A stretch of 64,000 nt of DNA from Cytobacillus solani (GCF_001420595.1 NZ_LJIX01000006.1:809361-873360); one strand, 5' to 3'; positions 25,709-34,591 are shown, numbered from the stretch's first letter. Numbers and translations are program-made. Notes: generated from the sequence alone by a model not told the origin.

Positions 25709-26458
25709 ATGAAAAGCAAAACAGGAGTATTACTAGGGCGTTTAATGCGCAACATCATGCGCAGTCCGGATACGATTATCACGGTGGCGATTACACCGAT
25801 TATGATGATGCTGCTGTTTGTCTACGTATTTGGCGGCGCCATAGAGACAGGAACGGACAACTATGTCAATTATTTATTACCGGGAATCTTGCTGATGGCT
25901 ATTGCATCAGGCATCGCTTACACTTCACTGCGTCTGTTTAATGATGTAAAGAGCGGTTTGATGGCGCGTTTCATTACCATGCCTATCAAGCGCTCGTCGG
26001 TATTGTGGGCTCACGTGATGACTTCGCTTGTTTCCAATGCGCTTACTGTCGTGGTGGTTTTCCTCGTAGCTTTCTTGATGGGCTTCCGTTCCAGCGCTGA
26101 TATCCTGGATTGGCTCGCCGTAGCTGGGATACTCGGACTGTTTACGATGGCGCTCACATGGCTGGCAGTCATTCCCGGATTGACTGCCAGGTCTATGGAA
26201 GGGGCGACAGCCTACTCGTACCCGCTGATTTTTCTGCCGTTTATTAGTTCGGCCTTTGTCCCTACCGAAACCATGCCTAAAATTGTCCGTGCGTTCGCTG
26301 AGAACCAGCCCGTGACTTCAATCGTGAATGCGATTCGCGCCCTCTTGTATAAAGGATCAGTTGGCAACGATATCTGGATCGCACTTGCCTGGTGCGTAGG
26401 TATCATGGTCATCGCTTACTTCTTTGCCAGTAAAGTATTTAAACGCCAGTTAGGGTGA
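25709..26458 (+). CDS. ABC-2 type permease (DrrB-like)
   Basis: 249 residues with six TM segments in ABC-2 membrane topology; typical phrases ETGTDNYVNYLLPGIL and GLMARFITMPIKRSSVLWA, and FISSAFVPTETMP near the C-terminus. The ATG follows the ATPase stop without a gap; its SD lies inside the ATPase 3' end. Membrane half of the drug exporter. GC-rich like its partner. After it the base composition drops back to the local level. Confidence 0.92.
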   Translation: MKSKTGVLLGRLMRNIMRSPDTIITVAITPIMMMLLFVYVFGGAIETGTDNYVNYLLPGILLMAIASGIAYTSLRLFNDVKSGLMARFITMPIKRSSVLWAHVMTSLVSNALTVVVVFLVAFLMGFRSSADILDWLAVAGILGLFTMALTWLAVIPGLTARSMEGATAYSYPLIFLPFISSAFVPTETMPKIVRAFAENQPVTSIVNAIRALLYKGSVGNDIWIALAWCVGIMVIAYFFASKVFKRQLG

Positions 26459-26490
26459 CTATACTATTATGGGATTAGCGGAATCAATAG

Positions 26491-26622
26491 TCAGCAACTG
26501 CGATAAATGCATTTGCTATTCACTTAGAAGGCTGCTTAAATGCCGGGGCAACCATCGACGAAATCATGGAAACCTTCAAATTCATTGAAGTTTATATAGT
26601 TATTTTCTTCACATCTTTATAG
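26491..26622 (+). pseudogene. Fragment of a carboxymuconolactone decarboxylase-family gene
   Basis: Stop-bounded frame without a start reads AINAFAIHLEGCLNAGATID followed by EIMETFKFIEV, the C-terminal part of CMD/AhpD-type proteins. Only the tail remains, just behind the pump operon. The CMD domain cysteine pair is absent from the fragment. Confidence 0.5.
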
Positions 26623-26698
26623 CTGAATTTGGCAAAAAAATGCTGTTATTTAGAATCGGCCTTGTTCAACTTAAGATCGTAATTATTGAGTAAAGAAT

Positions 26699-26741
26699 AA
26701 AGCCCAATTTCTCAATTTTTACACTGAGAAATTGGGTTTTA
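26699..26741. terminator. Hairpin with core CCCAATTTCTCA
   Basis: CCCAATTTCTCA pairs with TGAGAAATTGGG, followed by TTTTATTT. A near copy occurs at 33530-33568. Confidence 0.7.
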
Positions 26742-26860
26742 TTTATTGTAACTCCTTATTGATATAAATCCTCATATCCCTGATGCTACCCAAGAAGAAA
26801 AAAAGAATACAGCTTCTCAAGCGATGTTTAGCAAACCTCATTTACATTGACTTGTTTTTT

Positions 26861-27910
26861 CTACCATGGTGTTTCAGTTTTGTGTTCAATAACTTGTAAT
26901 ACTTTCGGTTCTATCGCTTTTATTAATTGTTCATTTGATTGGTTATTTTTAGGAATCTCTCCATTTTGTTCAGCTTGCATTTGTCTTTCAACCTGTGTTT
27001 TTGCAATTACATCAATCACTTGTTGTTTAGAGACATTATTAGATGCTGCAATCTCGACAACAGATTTCCCTTTGGCTAATTCTTGTTTTAATTCTGTCGG
27101 GTTCATTTTTAGTAAAGAAAAGAGTTTTTCATCGTTTATAAAGGCATCAGCAGTATAATCAGGCTTGCCATTTAATGAGAAGAAACCTTCTACTTGAATG
27201 TTTGAAGGTGCAGTCTCACCTCCGATAAGAGAAGCACTAATTGAATTGCCCTGAACAAATACCTGGTAGAACGGTGTTTTTTCTCCCATTTTGATGTAAT
27301 TCAACATAAACGTTTTTTGATCCGGGTTCTCCATTTGCTCCATATCAAACTCGTACTCTTCGATGTTGCCATACATTTTATCAATGAGAACATCTACTTT
27401 CGCCTTGATCTCCTGATCAGTTAAAGTAATGAGTGGCTTCTCCTTAGGCTCCCAATTCTCTTGATTCACGTGTTCAATCTCACCCGTAATCCCGTTTGTA
27501 TGAAGGGTAATTTTTTTGCCGGTTCCTCCTTTTTCCTGCAGTATGATGCTTGTTTGGACACCTTGAACGTAGCTTGCATCGATAATCTCAAATGATTTTG
27601 TTTCGGGAAATGCGCTATACAGCTTTTTAAGTGTTGCTTCGCCAACCTCATCCACCTTGACTTGTTCAGCAGTCATTGGTGTTCTTGTAAGCATTTCAAT
27701 CAGGGGAGGGGCCGCAAATCCAGCGGTTGGAATCAAAATTGCAGCAGCAGCTATTCCACCTATTAATCGTTTTTTCATGGTTTTTTCGCTCCTTTTTTGT
27801 TGCAAATATTGAGAATAGGATTGTTCTATTCGTTTGGAAATGGCCGTAGGGCACTCCATCGTTTCTGCCTGTTTGTGCAGATGTTCACGGATTTTGCGTT
27901 CAATAGTCAT
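26861..27910 (-). CDS. Anti-sigma factor, membrane-anchored
   Basis: 349 residues from ATG 27910, overlapping the end of the sigma gene (ATGACTATTGA). A cytoplasmic N-terminus of about 50 residues (MTIERKIREHLHKQAETM) would hold the sigma factor; one TM follows the basic KKRL (LIGGIAAAAILIPTAGFA); the rest is extracytoplasmic with a VVEIAASNNVSKQQVIDVIA region near the C-terminus. The layout resembles DUF3600-like anti-sigma factors of the B. cereus group. It presumably releases the sigma factor upon an envelope signal (inference). Confidence 0.82.
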   Translation of the reverse strand: MTIERKIREHLHKQAETMECPTAISKRIEQSYSQYLQQKRSEKTMKKRLIGGIAAAAILIPTAGFAAPPLIEMLTRTPMTAEQVKVDEVGEATLKKLYSAFPETKSFEIIDASYVQGVQTSIILQEKGGTGKKITLHTNGITGEIEHVNQENWEPKEKPLITLTDQEIKAKVDVLIDKMYGNIEEYEFDMEQMENPDQKTFMLNYIKMGEKTPFYQVFVQGNSISASLIGGETAPSNIQVEGFFSLNGKPDYTADAFINDEKLFSLLKMNPTELKQELAKGKSVVEIAASNNVSKQQVIDVIAKTQVERQMQAEQNGEIPKNNQSNEQLIKAIEPKVLQVIEHKTETPW

Positions 27911-28475
27911 TGATCTTTTCCATCCTTTCCGAGGGGAGAATCCATTTATTTTTTCGAAGCGACTGGAGTCCCGCATGATATCTGGACTTGACCGTACCCA
28001 GCGGAATATCGAGCAATGTCGCGATTTCTTCAAGAGTGTAGTCGTGAAAAAAGCGGAGGATAATTACCGCTCGTTGTTTATCGGTCAGTTTTTGGATTGC
28101 TTGCGATATCAGTTGGTTTGTCCCATCCGTCAACACAGTAGGTTGATCCCAATGAGATTCTTCCTGAGAGAAGCCACGGATGCGTTCGAAAATTCGGAAT
28201 CTCCGCCAGCTCTTGACCCGAAATCTCTGCACTTGACGGATTACCAATCCGTGTAGCCAAAAGTGGAAAGGACGGTTCGTATCATAGTTAGCAAGTGAGG
28301 TCCACATTTGCATATAGATCTCATTCATGATATCTTCTCGATCCTGCTGGTGATCCACCATAAAGCAGACTGTCCGGTAGACATCCTGATAGGTGGCATC
28401 ATATATCGTATGAAACGCCTGTTGATCACCATCTTTCATTTTTGTGAGTAATTGGTACATATATTCACTTTGCAT
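27900..28475 (-). CDS. ECF-type RNA polymerase sigma factor
   Basis: 191 residues. Region 2 with DREDIMNEIYMQMWTSLANY and the aromatic FHFWLHGLVIRQVQRF; region 4 with LTDKQRAVIILRFFHDYTLE and IATLLDIPLGTVKSRYHAGL (helix-turn-helix). AGGAGGG precedes the ATG. Operon with the anti-sigma gene it overlaps. The GAACC box in the upstream region may be an autoregulated ECF -35 element (tentative). Confidence 0.92.
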   Translation of the reverse strand: MQSEYMYQLLTKMKDGDQQAFHTIYDATYQDVYRTVCFMVDHQQDREDIMNEIYMQMWTSLANYDTNRPFHFWLHGLVIRQVQRFRVKSWRRFRIFERIRGFSQEESHWDQPTVLTDGTNQLISQAIQKLTDKQRAVIILRFFHDYTLEEIATLLDIPLGTVKSRYHAGLQSLRKNKWILPSERMEKINDY

Positions 28476-28831
28476 TCAGAGGGCCCTCCTGAGTAAGCGG
28501 CTTACACACTATATTGTCTCTCTATCAGAAAATGGTTCGGTTTTTTTCTTATTTTTTTTCAAATGGTTGAGTTCAAGAGGCTATCGGTCCGGAAAACACG
28601 ACACATCATAGGTAAATTAGAATCGTATTCAAAACTAAAGAAAGAAGCGACTGAATTTTGAGAGATGTGCCGAATTGAAAAAAGGTCTTTTGTATAAGAT
28701 TATATCTCTATTGAAGAATTGCATCGCCCCATACACTTTCGATATCTTGCTTTTACATTCATTTTCTTACTTTTTCAAAAGGTAATCAGTTATAGTGAAA
28801 CTGTTAGATATAAGGAAAATAGGTGGATCCA
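28476..28831. other. Region between sigma operon and AlkD gene
   Basis: Divergent promoter region. A stop-bounded plus frame near 28562-28660 reads VEFKRLSVRKTRHIIGKL then ESYSKLKKEATEF before TGA; it looks protein-like but has no start, so it may be the 3' relic of a lost gene. No other feature recognised. Confidence 0.35.
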
Positions 28832-29515
28832 ATGGAAAATACAATTAGAGAACAAATCTTTGAACTTATTGATCCAGATTATCAAAAGTTTTCAACAGCT
28901 CTCATCCCTAACATAAATAATGTTTTAGGTGTCCGGCTGCCAGAGCTTCGTAAACTAGCTAAAAAAATTGCAAAGGGGGACTGGCGCACTTACCTTGCAA
29001 CTGCAGAAGATAAATATTTTGAGGAAATCATGCTGCAAGGCATGGTCATTGGTTATGCTAAGACGGATATTGAAGAAATTCTTTCTTATGTGGCTTCGTT
29101 GGTGCCAAAAATTGATAATTGGTCGGTATGTGATAGCTTTTGTACAGGTCTTAAATTTACAAAGGAAAATAAGGAGCGTGTATGGACGTTTTTACAACCA
29201 TATTTGTCTTCCAAGAAAGAATATGAGATACGATTTGGAGTGGTCATGCTCCTAGACTTCTATATTGAGATTGAATATATCGACAGGGTGTTAATCCTCC
29301 TGAATCGTGCAAAGCATGATGGGGTTTATGCCAAAATGGCGGTAGCTTGGGCTGTCTCTATCTGTTATGTGAAATTTCCTGATACGACAATGGAATATTT
29401 GAGAAACAACACGCTCGATGATTTTACGTATAATAAAGCTATACAAAAAATTTCGGAGTCTAATCGTGTGGATCAGGAAACGAAAACTCTCATTCGCAGT
29501 ATGAAAAGGAAGTAG
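28832..29515 (+). CDS. AlkD-like DNA alkylation repair protein
   Basis: 227 residues from ATG 28832, 5 nt after AGGTGG; the frame opens three codons earlier at GTG. All-helical HEAT-like protein: VLGVRLPELRKLAKKIAKGD, FEEIMLQGMVIGYAK, IDNWSVCDSFCTGLK and VWTFLQPYLSS match the DNA alkylation repair enzyme family. DNWSVCD contains the Asp and Trp used by AlkD to excise N3- and N7-alkylpurines without base flipping (family knowledge). It is convergent with an Ada-type operon, forming an alkylation-repair island. Confidence 0.88.
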   Translation: MENTIREQIFELIDPDYQKFSTALIPNINNVLGVRLPELRKLAKKIAKGDWRTYLATAEDKYFEEIMLQGMVIGYAKTDIEEILSYVASLVPKIDNWSVCDSFCTGLKFTKENKERVWTFLQPYLSSKKEYEIRFGVVMLLDFYIEIEYIDRVLILLNRAKHDGVYAKMAVAWAVSICYVKFPDTTMEYLRNNTLDDFTYNKAIQKISESNRVDQETKTLIRSMKRK

Positions 29516-29589
29516 GAATCGAAGATTGAGTTAAAGAAATCAAAGTAGCTTGAAAAATATGTAGGTTCATGAAGTTTTAAGTCTTTGTA

Positions 29590-29892
29590 TCATTTCAAAA
29601 ACTTTTTCTTCCACGCTGCATATTTTTCAGGTAAACAAACGGCACACGGCCTGAAACCTGCCGAGATCGCCGTCTGTTCATCGGGGAAAAATACACGGTG
29701 TTTTATACATCCACCTTTTGCTATGGCTCGAAGTGCTGAGGGACAATCTAATCTTCCGTACAATTTGCTTTGTCGATTACCGCCAAAAACACCTGATGTA
29801 TCACTCTGATATGGACGCATATCGGAACCTAACAAGGTGAATGTCGTTTTGCTATTTCTATTAACAGTACTTTCTTCATCATTTTCACACAT
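29590..29892 (-). CDS. Stand-alone Ada-type zinc-binding domain protein
   Basis: 100 residues. The core YGRLDCPSALRAIAKGG ... FRPCAVCLPEKYAAW matches the metal-binding domain of Ada. Ligand candidates are C50, C62 or H65, C83 and C86. The first cysteine pair is not in the F-C-x3-C context of true methyl-phosphotriester acceptors, so a structural or DNA-recognition role is more likely than repair. Last gene of the ada operon, 20 nt after the radical SAM gene. Confidence 0.82.
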   Translation of the reverse strand: MCENDEESTVNRNSKTTFTLLGSDMRPYQSDTSGVFGGNRQSKLYGRLDCPSALRAIAKGGCIKHRVFFPDEQTAISAGFRPCAVCLPEKYAAWKKKFLK

Positions 29893-29912
29893 GCAATCAC
29901 TTCCTGTTATCT

Positions 29913-30731
29913 TTACGGTTCGAACCCCGACTGACTAACATATATCTGGTTTTTCGAAAATATACCCAAAAGCCTCTTATATACTTTTTTATAGGCTTGT
30001 GGTCCATACCATTCTTCTAAGCCAAGTTCAGCGTATTTTTTTTCCATTTCTAGTTTTTTTGTGCGTTTTCCTCCACTGCCATCGCCCATAAAATAGTCAT
30101 CAATACATATTCGATTGACGAATGGTTTCAATTTATCAGGAAAATATTCTCCACTCGGTAATACGGGGGCTATTGCAACTTGGGTTGGAATTCCTGCATC
30201 TGCTAATTTTTGCAATGCCTTAAAACGTGCCTGAATAGGGGGGGCCTCTGGAGTAAAATGTTTACGAATCGTTTCCGAGTCCGTCTCAAGGGTTATACTT
30301 ACCCGTACTCTGTCTTTTAAGTGCTGTAGCAAATCGATATCTCGACTGACAAGCGGGCTTCTCGTCTGCACTAATAAGAAGTCTGGTGGGTCATCTACTA
30401 TCACCTGTAATAACGAACGAGTGACTTTTTCTTTCTGTTCGATGGGTTGATAGGGATCCGTGCTTGACGACATAAATATCGTCACTTTCCCTTTTGCTTT
30501 TGCTCTTTGAAGTTCTTTAGTGAGTATAGCCGCTGCTCCGATTTTCACGTCAACCCAATTTCCCCATTCCCCTTCTCGAAAAAGAGATACAGGCATTTGG
30601 CGTACATAACAATAGGAACACCCAAAAGAACAGCCCGTATAAGGATTCAGTGAATGAGTATATCCCGAAAGAAAGCCTGTTCCTTTATTTAAAATGGTTT
30701 TTGGTTTTTTGTAGAACAATTCGCTTTTCAT
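29913..30731 (-). CDS. Spore-photoproduct-lyase-like radical SAM protein
   Basis: 272 residues from ATG 30731 (MKSELFYKKPKT) after GCGAGG. The cluster C34-x3-C38-x2-C41 (GCSFGCSYCYVRQ) binds the 4Fe-4S cluster; SSSTDPYQPIE, LVQTRSPLVSRDID and VSITLETDSE match the SPL-related COG1533 group. It is not SplB itself: the protein is shorter and the C-terminus differs. Located 35 nt after adaB in the same operon, it may act on damaged nucleic acid (inference). Confidence 0.85.
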   Translation of the reverse strand: MKSELFYKKPKTILNKGTGFLSGYTHSLNPYTGCSFGCSYCYVRQMPVSLFREGEWGNWVDVKIGAAAILTKELQRAKAKGKVTIFMSSSTDPYQPIEQKEKVTRSLLQVIVDDPPDFLLVQTRSPLVSRDIDLLQHLKDRVRVSITLETDSETIRKHFTPEAPPIQARFKALQKLADAGIPTQVAIAPVLPSGEYFPDKLKPFVNRICIDDYFMGDGSGGKRTKKLEMEKKYAELGLEEWYGPQAYKKVYKRLLGIFSKNQIYVSQSGFEP

Positions 30732-30766
30732 GGGGAAACCTCGCTTCCAATCATTGTACAAGAATT

Positions 30767-31300
30767 TTACTTATTGCTAGATGACTCCTGTCTTTCCAAA
30801 TCTAAAAGCTTTGTCTTCATTTCTAACCCGCCACGATAGCCTGTTAACGCTCCATTTTTTCCTACTACACGATGACAGGGAACAGTGATTAATACTGGAT
30901 TCGCTCCGATGGCTGCACCGACAGCACGAACTGCTGTTGGCTTGTTAATATAGTTTGCGATGTCAGAATAAGTCTTTTTCTCTCCATATGGGATCTCACG
31001 AAGTGCGTTCCAAACTGCCAACTGGAAGACTGTTCCATTGTAATCAAAGGGGATGGTAAAGGTTTGGCGTTTTCCTCCGAGATACTGGGTGAGTTCATCC
31101 ACATAAGGTTTGAGCATTTCACCATCTTCAACAAGAGGACTTCCCGGAAAGCGTTTCATAGCCCATTCAGACAATTCCTCAAATGGTTTGTTCTGTGAAC
31201 CAACAAACACTAGCCCCTTGGATGTCGAAGCGATATAAAAATTCCAATCTTTATAATTTAGCAAAGAACAATAAAGTGTTGGTTTATTCTCTGATCTCAT
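30767..31300 (-). CDS. adaB: Methylated-DNA--protein-cysteine methyltransferase
   Basis: 177 residues. Active-site VPCHRVVG with acceptor C142, DNA-binding helix region KKTYSDIANYINKPTAVRAV (arginine finger in AVRAVG) and GYRGGLEMK C-terminal to the active site. Directly removes methyl groups from O6-methylguanine, a suicide reaction. It starts 1 nt after the adaA stop. Confidence 0.94.
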   Translation of the reverse strand: MRSENKPTLYCSLLNYKDWNFYIASTSKGLVFVGSQNKPFEELSEWAMKRFPGSPLVEDGEMLKPYVDELTQYLGGKRQTFTIPFDYNGTVFQLAVWNALREIPYGEKKTYSDIANYINKPTAVRAVGAAIGANPVLITVPCHRVVGKNGALTGYRGGLEMKTKLLDLERQESSSNK

Positions 31301-31301
31301 A

Positions 31302-31916
31302 TTAAATTTCCTCCGTTTTTTTCATTGACCGATGTAATTCACGATATTGTGCTGGTGTATGTCCGGTTTTCTTTCTAAATAGAGTAATAAAATAGGGCGT
31401 GTTAGGCATTCCTACACATATGGAGATATCCGCAATCGCTATATTTGTTTGAATCAGGTACTCTTTAGCTGCGTTTATTCTAACTTGTTGTATATACTCA
31501 ACTGGCGTGATGCCTGTAATCTTTTTAAACGTTCGATGCAAATGATAGGGACTTCCGTGAGCTATATCCGCTAATGTTTCTAGTGTTAGTTTTTCAATGA
31601 AAGTTTTATCAATGTATTCAGTGATAAGAGCAACCCACTCACTATCAGGCAACTTCTCATTAGTAGGCTTGCAACGTTTACAAGGGCGGAAATTTGCTTG
31701 GAGAGCTTGTTCGGCGTTTTGAAAAATACGCACGTTTTCCTTTTTCGGAACGCGAGATTTGCATGACGGTTTACAGAAGATCCCTGTGGTCTTTACAGCA
31801 TAGAAAAATTGATTATTATACGAGGCATCATTGTTAATAATTGCTTGCCATTTTTTATCTGTCATCATCCCATTATCATGGTTCTCTTGAAATCCACTAT
31901 TGGCACTGTCCGTCAT
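31302..31916 (-). CDS. adaA: AdaA: methylphosphotriester repair protein and transcription activator
   Basis: 204 residues from the ATG after GGAGAGGTGAGG. N-terminal Ada zinc site C48, C52, C79, C82 (FCKPSCKSR, RPCKRC), where C48 is the expected methyl acceptor; C-terminal AraC helix-turn-helices (LETLADIAHGSPYHLHRTFK and ISICVGMPNTPYFITLFRK). Methylated AdaA activates its own operon (family knowledge). First gene of adaA-adaB-radical SAM-Ada zinc domain. Confidence 0.94.
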   Translation of the reverse strand: MTDSANSGFQENHDNGMMTDKKWQAIINNDASYNNQFFYAVKTTGIFCKPSCKSRVPKKENVRIFQNAEQALQANFRPCKRCKPTNEKLPDSEWVALITEYIDKTFIEKLTLETLADIAHGSPYHLHRTFKKITGITPVEYIQQVRINAAKEYLIQTNIAIADISICVGMPNTPYFITLFRKKTGHTPAQYRELHRSMKKTEEI

Positions 31917-31997
31917 TTACCTCACCTCTCCTTACATTATACACCCTGTAAATTCAGTACGTATTAGACAAAGGATAAAATAGCAAGATAGTGAAAT

Positions 31998-32711
31998 TTA
32001 TTTAGAATCATGAAAAATAATTCCAAGACCGTATCTTTCTCCAGTAGTAACCGTACTTACTCCGTGACGAACTGTATTCTTGTAATATCCTTTTTTGCCT
32101 AGAGAAGGTCTATGGTTAGTAGGGAAAATCAGCGCGCCACCTTGTTCCAACGTAATGACATGCGCCCTGCTCTGAGCGCGTGGAATCTGTTCCACTAATA
32201 GGGATTCACCGCCCGTATAATCTTTATCTCTTTGATTTAATACAAATACTACTTGAAACGGGAAAAATACGTCTCCATATAAATCTTGGTGCAAGCAATT
32301 AAATCCACCTTTTTCATATTTTAGAATTAAAGGTGTTGGTCTTGTTTGCTCGTATTCTTCACAACTTTTTAGAAACTCTTGAAGGTTATCTGGAAATTGT
32401 GCAGGTTTCTTCAAGTAACCCAACCATCTATTTGCGGTTTTGGACAGCTCTGGATAAAAAGATTCTCTTAACCTTTGGATTGCTTCAGGTAATGGATATG
32501 AAAAATATTTATATTCTCCATTCCCAAATCGATATCTAGTCATATTGATGGTGGTTCTGTATGACCCTTCCTCACTATAGAGTTCTATGAAGTAGTCGCA
32601 TTCCTCTTTTGTTAAAATTGCTGGAAGTTTTGCAAATCCTTGCTCATCTAATTCGTTTTGAATGGATTCCCAATTTAGGCTTTTTATTCTCGCTTGTATA
32701 TCCTGAAACAT
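31998..32711 (-). CDS. 2OG-Fe(II) oxygenase family protein
   Basis: 237 residues from ATG 32711; two in-frame ATGs upstream are either inside the SD or lack one. The double-stranded beta-helix signature is complete: H141-x-D143 (NCLHQDLYGD), distal H216 (NTVRHGVS) and the 2OG-binding Arg226 (GERYGLGIIF). It resembles the COG3826 oxygenases. Placed 81 nt upstream of adaA on the same strand, it could work as an AlkB-like demethylase or another damage-response oxygenase (inference; sequence is not classical AlkB). Confidence 0.85.
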   Translation of the reverse strand: MFQDIQARIKSLNWESIQNELDEQGFAKLPAILTKEECDYFIELYSEEGSYRTTINMTRYRFGNGEYKYFSYPLPEAIQRLRESFYPELSKTANRWLGYLKKPAQFPDNLQEFLKSCEEYEQTRPTPLILKYEKGGFNCLHQDLYGDVFFPFQVVFVLNQRDKDYTGGESLLVEQIPRAQSRAHVITLEQGGALIFPTNHRPSLGKKGYYKNTVRHGVSTVTTGERYGLGIIFHDSK

Positions 32712-33037
32712 TTTCATTTCTCCTTTAATCATGATACCTAACAATATAACCTCATACATTGGAAAAAATAAGACTATTAGAATGTAATAGCAAGATAACG
32801 AAATGAATCAAGATGATTATGTGGTAAAGTAAAACTCCATTAGTATCCTTTTTGCTTCTAATTATTTTTAGTTTAGGAGCTGAAGTAGGGTTATTATTTG
32901 GATATGTTGCTTATGAACTTTATAGTAAGAACGGGGAAGGTTATTCATAAATAGCTATATTCCAGAAAAGGACTTGGATTTGAACATTGTGGTTCATCAG
33001 GCACTTCTTGGACAATGATTAAAATGGAGGTGTAAAG
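32712..33037. other. Region between oxygenase and NUDIX genes
   Basis: Divergent promoter region. A plus frame ending at about 32950 reads PLVSFLLLIIFSLGAEVG then LLFGYVAYELYSKNG, a convincing one-TM small protein, but the frame has no ATG or GTG start with a ribosome site, so it is probably a relic. The NUDIX gene has its own SD. Confidence 0.4.
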
Positions 33038-33478
33038 ATGAAAATCGAATATTATGAGTCAGGTTCTGTAAATGAAATAGAGTTAAAATTTGCAGTAATA
33101 AGTGCTATTTATGAGGGGAAGTGGGTTTATGTTAGACATAAAGAAAGAAAAACGTGGGAAATTGCGGGTGGTCATAGGGAACAGGGGGAAACAATCGAAG
33201 AAACAGCAAAAAGAGAGTTATTTGAAGAAACTGGTTGTATAGATGTTGATTTAACTCCAATTTGCGACTATTCGATGGATGATTCTGTTACTAAAACTTT
33301 TGGAAGGTTATATTTGGGGAGGATAAAAGAGATTGGTCGATTGCCAGTTTCAGAAATAGATGAATTAAAACTATTTGATGGTCTTCCTAATAATCTTACC
33401 TATTCAGAAATTCAACCAAAACTCTTTGAAAAAACACTTGCTTTTATTCAAAATTGTGAAGCTATACACTTAAAATAA
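33038..33478 (+). CDS. NUDIX hydrolase
   Basis: 146 residues. Complete Nudix box GHREQGETIEETAKRELFEE followed by TG, at about 46-68, which binds Mg and cleaves a nucleoside diphosphate linked to X. N-terminal strands FAVISAIYEGKWVYVRH belong to the same fold. Substrate cannot be told from sequence. ATG after TGGAGGTG. A hairpin terminator follows at 33.53 kb. Confidence 0.9.
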   Translation: MKIEYYESGSVNEIELKFAVISAIYEGKWVYVRHKERKTWEIAGGHREQGETIEETAKRELFEETGCIDVDLTPICDYSMDDSVTKTFGRLYLGRIKEIGRLPVSEIDELKLFDGLPNNLTYSEIQPKLFEKTLAFIQNCEAIHLK

Positions 33479-33529
33479 CGGTCTGGATGTTTAACAAGCA
33501 GGATTAAGGCCATTTTATTAGGTTACAAA

Positions 33530-33568
33530 AAACCCAATTTCTCAACATTACATTAAGAAATTGGGTTT
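33530..33568. terminator. Terminator after the NUDIX gene
   Basis: AAACCCAATTTCT pairs perfectly with AGAAATTGGGTTT. Near copy of the 26.7-kb hairpin; it lies between convergent genes. Confidence 0.8.
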
Positions 33569-33658
33569 AAAAATCTTGTGATTTCTGACGCTACCTGTTA
33601 AATGGTTCATTGGAAGTACTATAATGGATTGTTAATAGCATCCCATTTCTTAGACGAA

Positions 33659-34420
33659 TCAAAAGGGTACACAGTTAGAAAAACGTATAATATAACCATT
33701 CTCTTTCGACCAGACCAATAAACCATTCCAAAAGTTTTCACATGCATCAAGTATCCTTTTAGAGTCATAAAGGTGTCCAGACATCACCAGTTGACAAAGT
33801 TTATCAAACCCACACGGCCTATTTGATAATACTAAAGCTTCTGGCAATACTTGAGCTGCTGTCGTAAAATATCGTTGATAGTGTAATCCTAAAATCATGG
33901 CACCAGCAGTTGCTATTTTTATAGCCAAAGTAGGCAAAAATGTCTCAGGTCCTTGAACTTTTATATTTCTCAATTTACCAACATATTCGTACATTTCCTC
34001 AACTAATGTTTTACAAATCGCTTCTTTAAAAATGGTGTGATCCACAGAACTTGCTTTTTGTCTTAGCTCTTCGAAAAATCCCTTCGGATCATAAATTGGG
34101 AGTATAGTGAAGAATTGTCCATGAGTAAGTGGCCAATCTTCTTCTACTGTAGTGGCCTCTTCTACAATACTTTCTTTATTATCAAGGTTTACTTCTGCTT
34201 TCCAATCTCCTGAAGTCCATTCATAGCTAAAGCCATCTTCTAAAGAATTTAAAATACATTTAATTTCAATATCTGAAAATGGACCATCTGTTTTTCGAGC
34301 TAAAGAACCATAGATGCCAATAGCTTCAACATCTGTACCGTATTTTTCCAACAATTGATTTGCTATTATATAGGCGATATTCATTCTTTCTTCTCTAGTA
34401 ACTTTTCTTGGACCAATCAT
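33659..34420 (-). CDS. Aminoglycoside O-nucleotidyltransferase, ANT(4')-like
   Basis: 253 residues, colinear with kanamycin nucleotidyltransferase ANT(4')-Ia (256 residues). Shared landmarks: TREERM at the start, AIGIYGSLARKTDGPFSDIE (active-site loop with GS and D-x-E), WPLTHGQFF, RNIKVQGPETFLP and a C-terminal half with ENFWNGL and HGY-like NGYI. It would transfer AMP to the 4'-OH of kanamycin, tobramycin or neomycin. Divergence from the plasmid enzyme suggests a chromosomal homologue. Activity not certain. Confidence 0.88.
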   Translation of the reverse strand: MIGPRKVTREERMNIAYIIANQLLEKYGTDVEAIGIYGSLARKTDGPFSDIEIKCILNSLEDGFSYEWTSGDWKAEVNLDNKESIVEEATTVEEDWPLTHGQFFTILPIYDPKGFFEELRQKASSVDHTIFKEAICKTLVEEMYEYVGKLRNIKVQGPETFLPTLAIKIATAGAMILGLHYQRYFTTAAQVLPEALVLSNRPCGFDKLCQLVMSGHLYDSKRILDACENFWNGLLVWSKENGYIIRFSNCVPF

Positions 34421-34591
34421 ACCGTTTCTCCTTTTTTTAATAAAAATAATTAATGAGAAAATATATTAATGGCCAAGGGGGACCACGGGCTTAACGGGGA
34501 ACTTTATCTGCTGTCATCTAATAACACCTCTTTTAGAAAATTTTATCTCAAAGAGACAAATCGATGCAACTTTCTTTCAATCTGCAATGTT

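Noticed and set aside
25211-25782. Minus-strand open frames within the DrrA-like gene
   Set aside because: Long antisense frames are expected in GC-rich DNA; both overlap a gene with complete ABC motifs.
26847-28260. Frames overlapping the anti-sigma and sigma genes on both strands
   Set aside because: No ribosome sites; the sigma and anti-sigma reading is supported by domains and by the ATGACTATTGA overlap.
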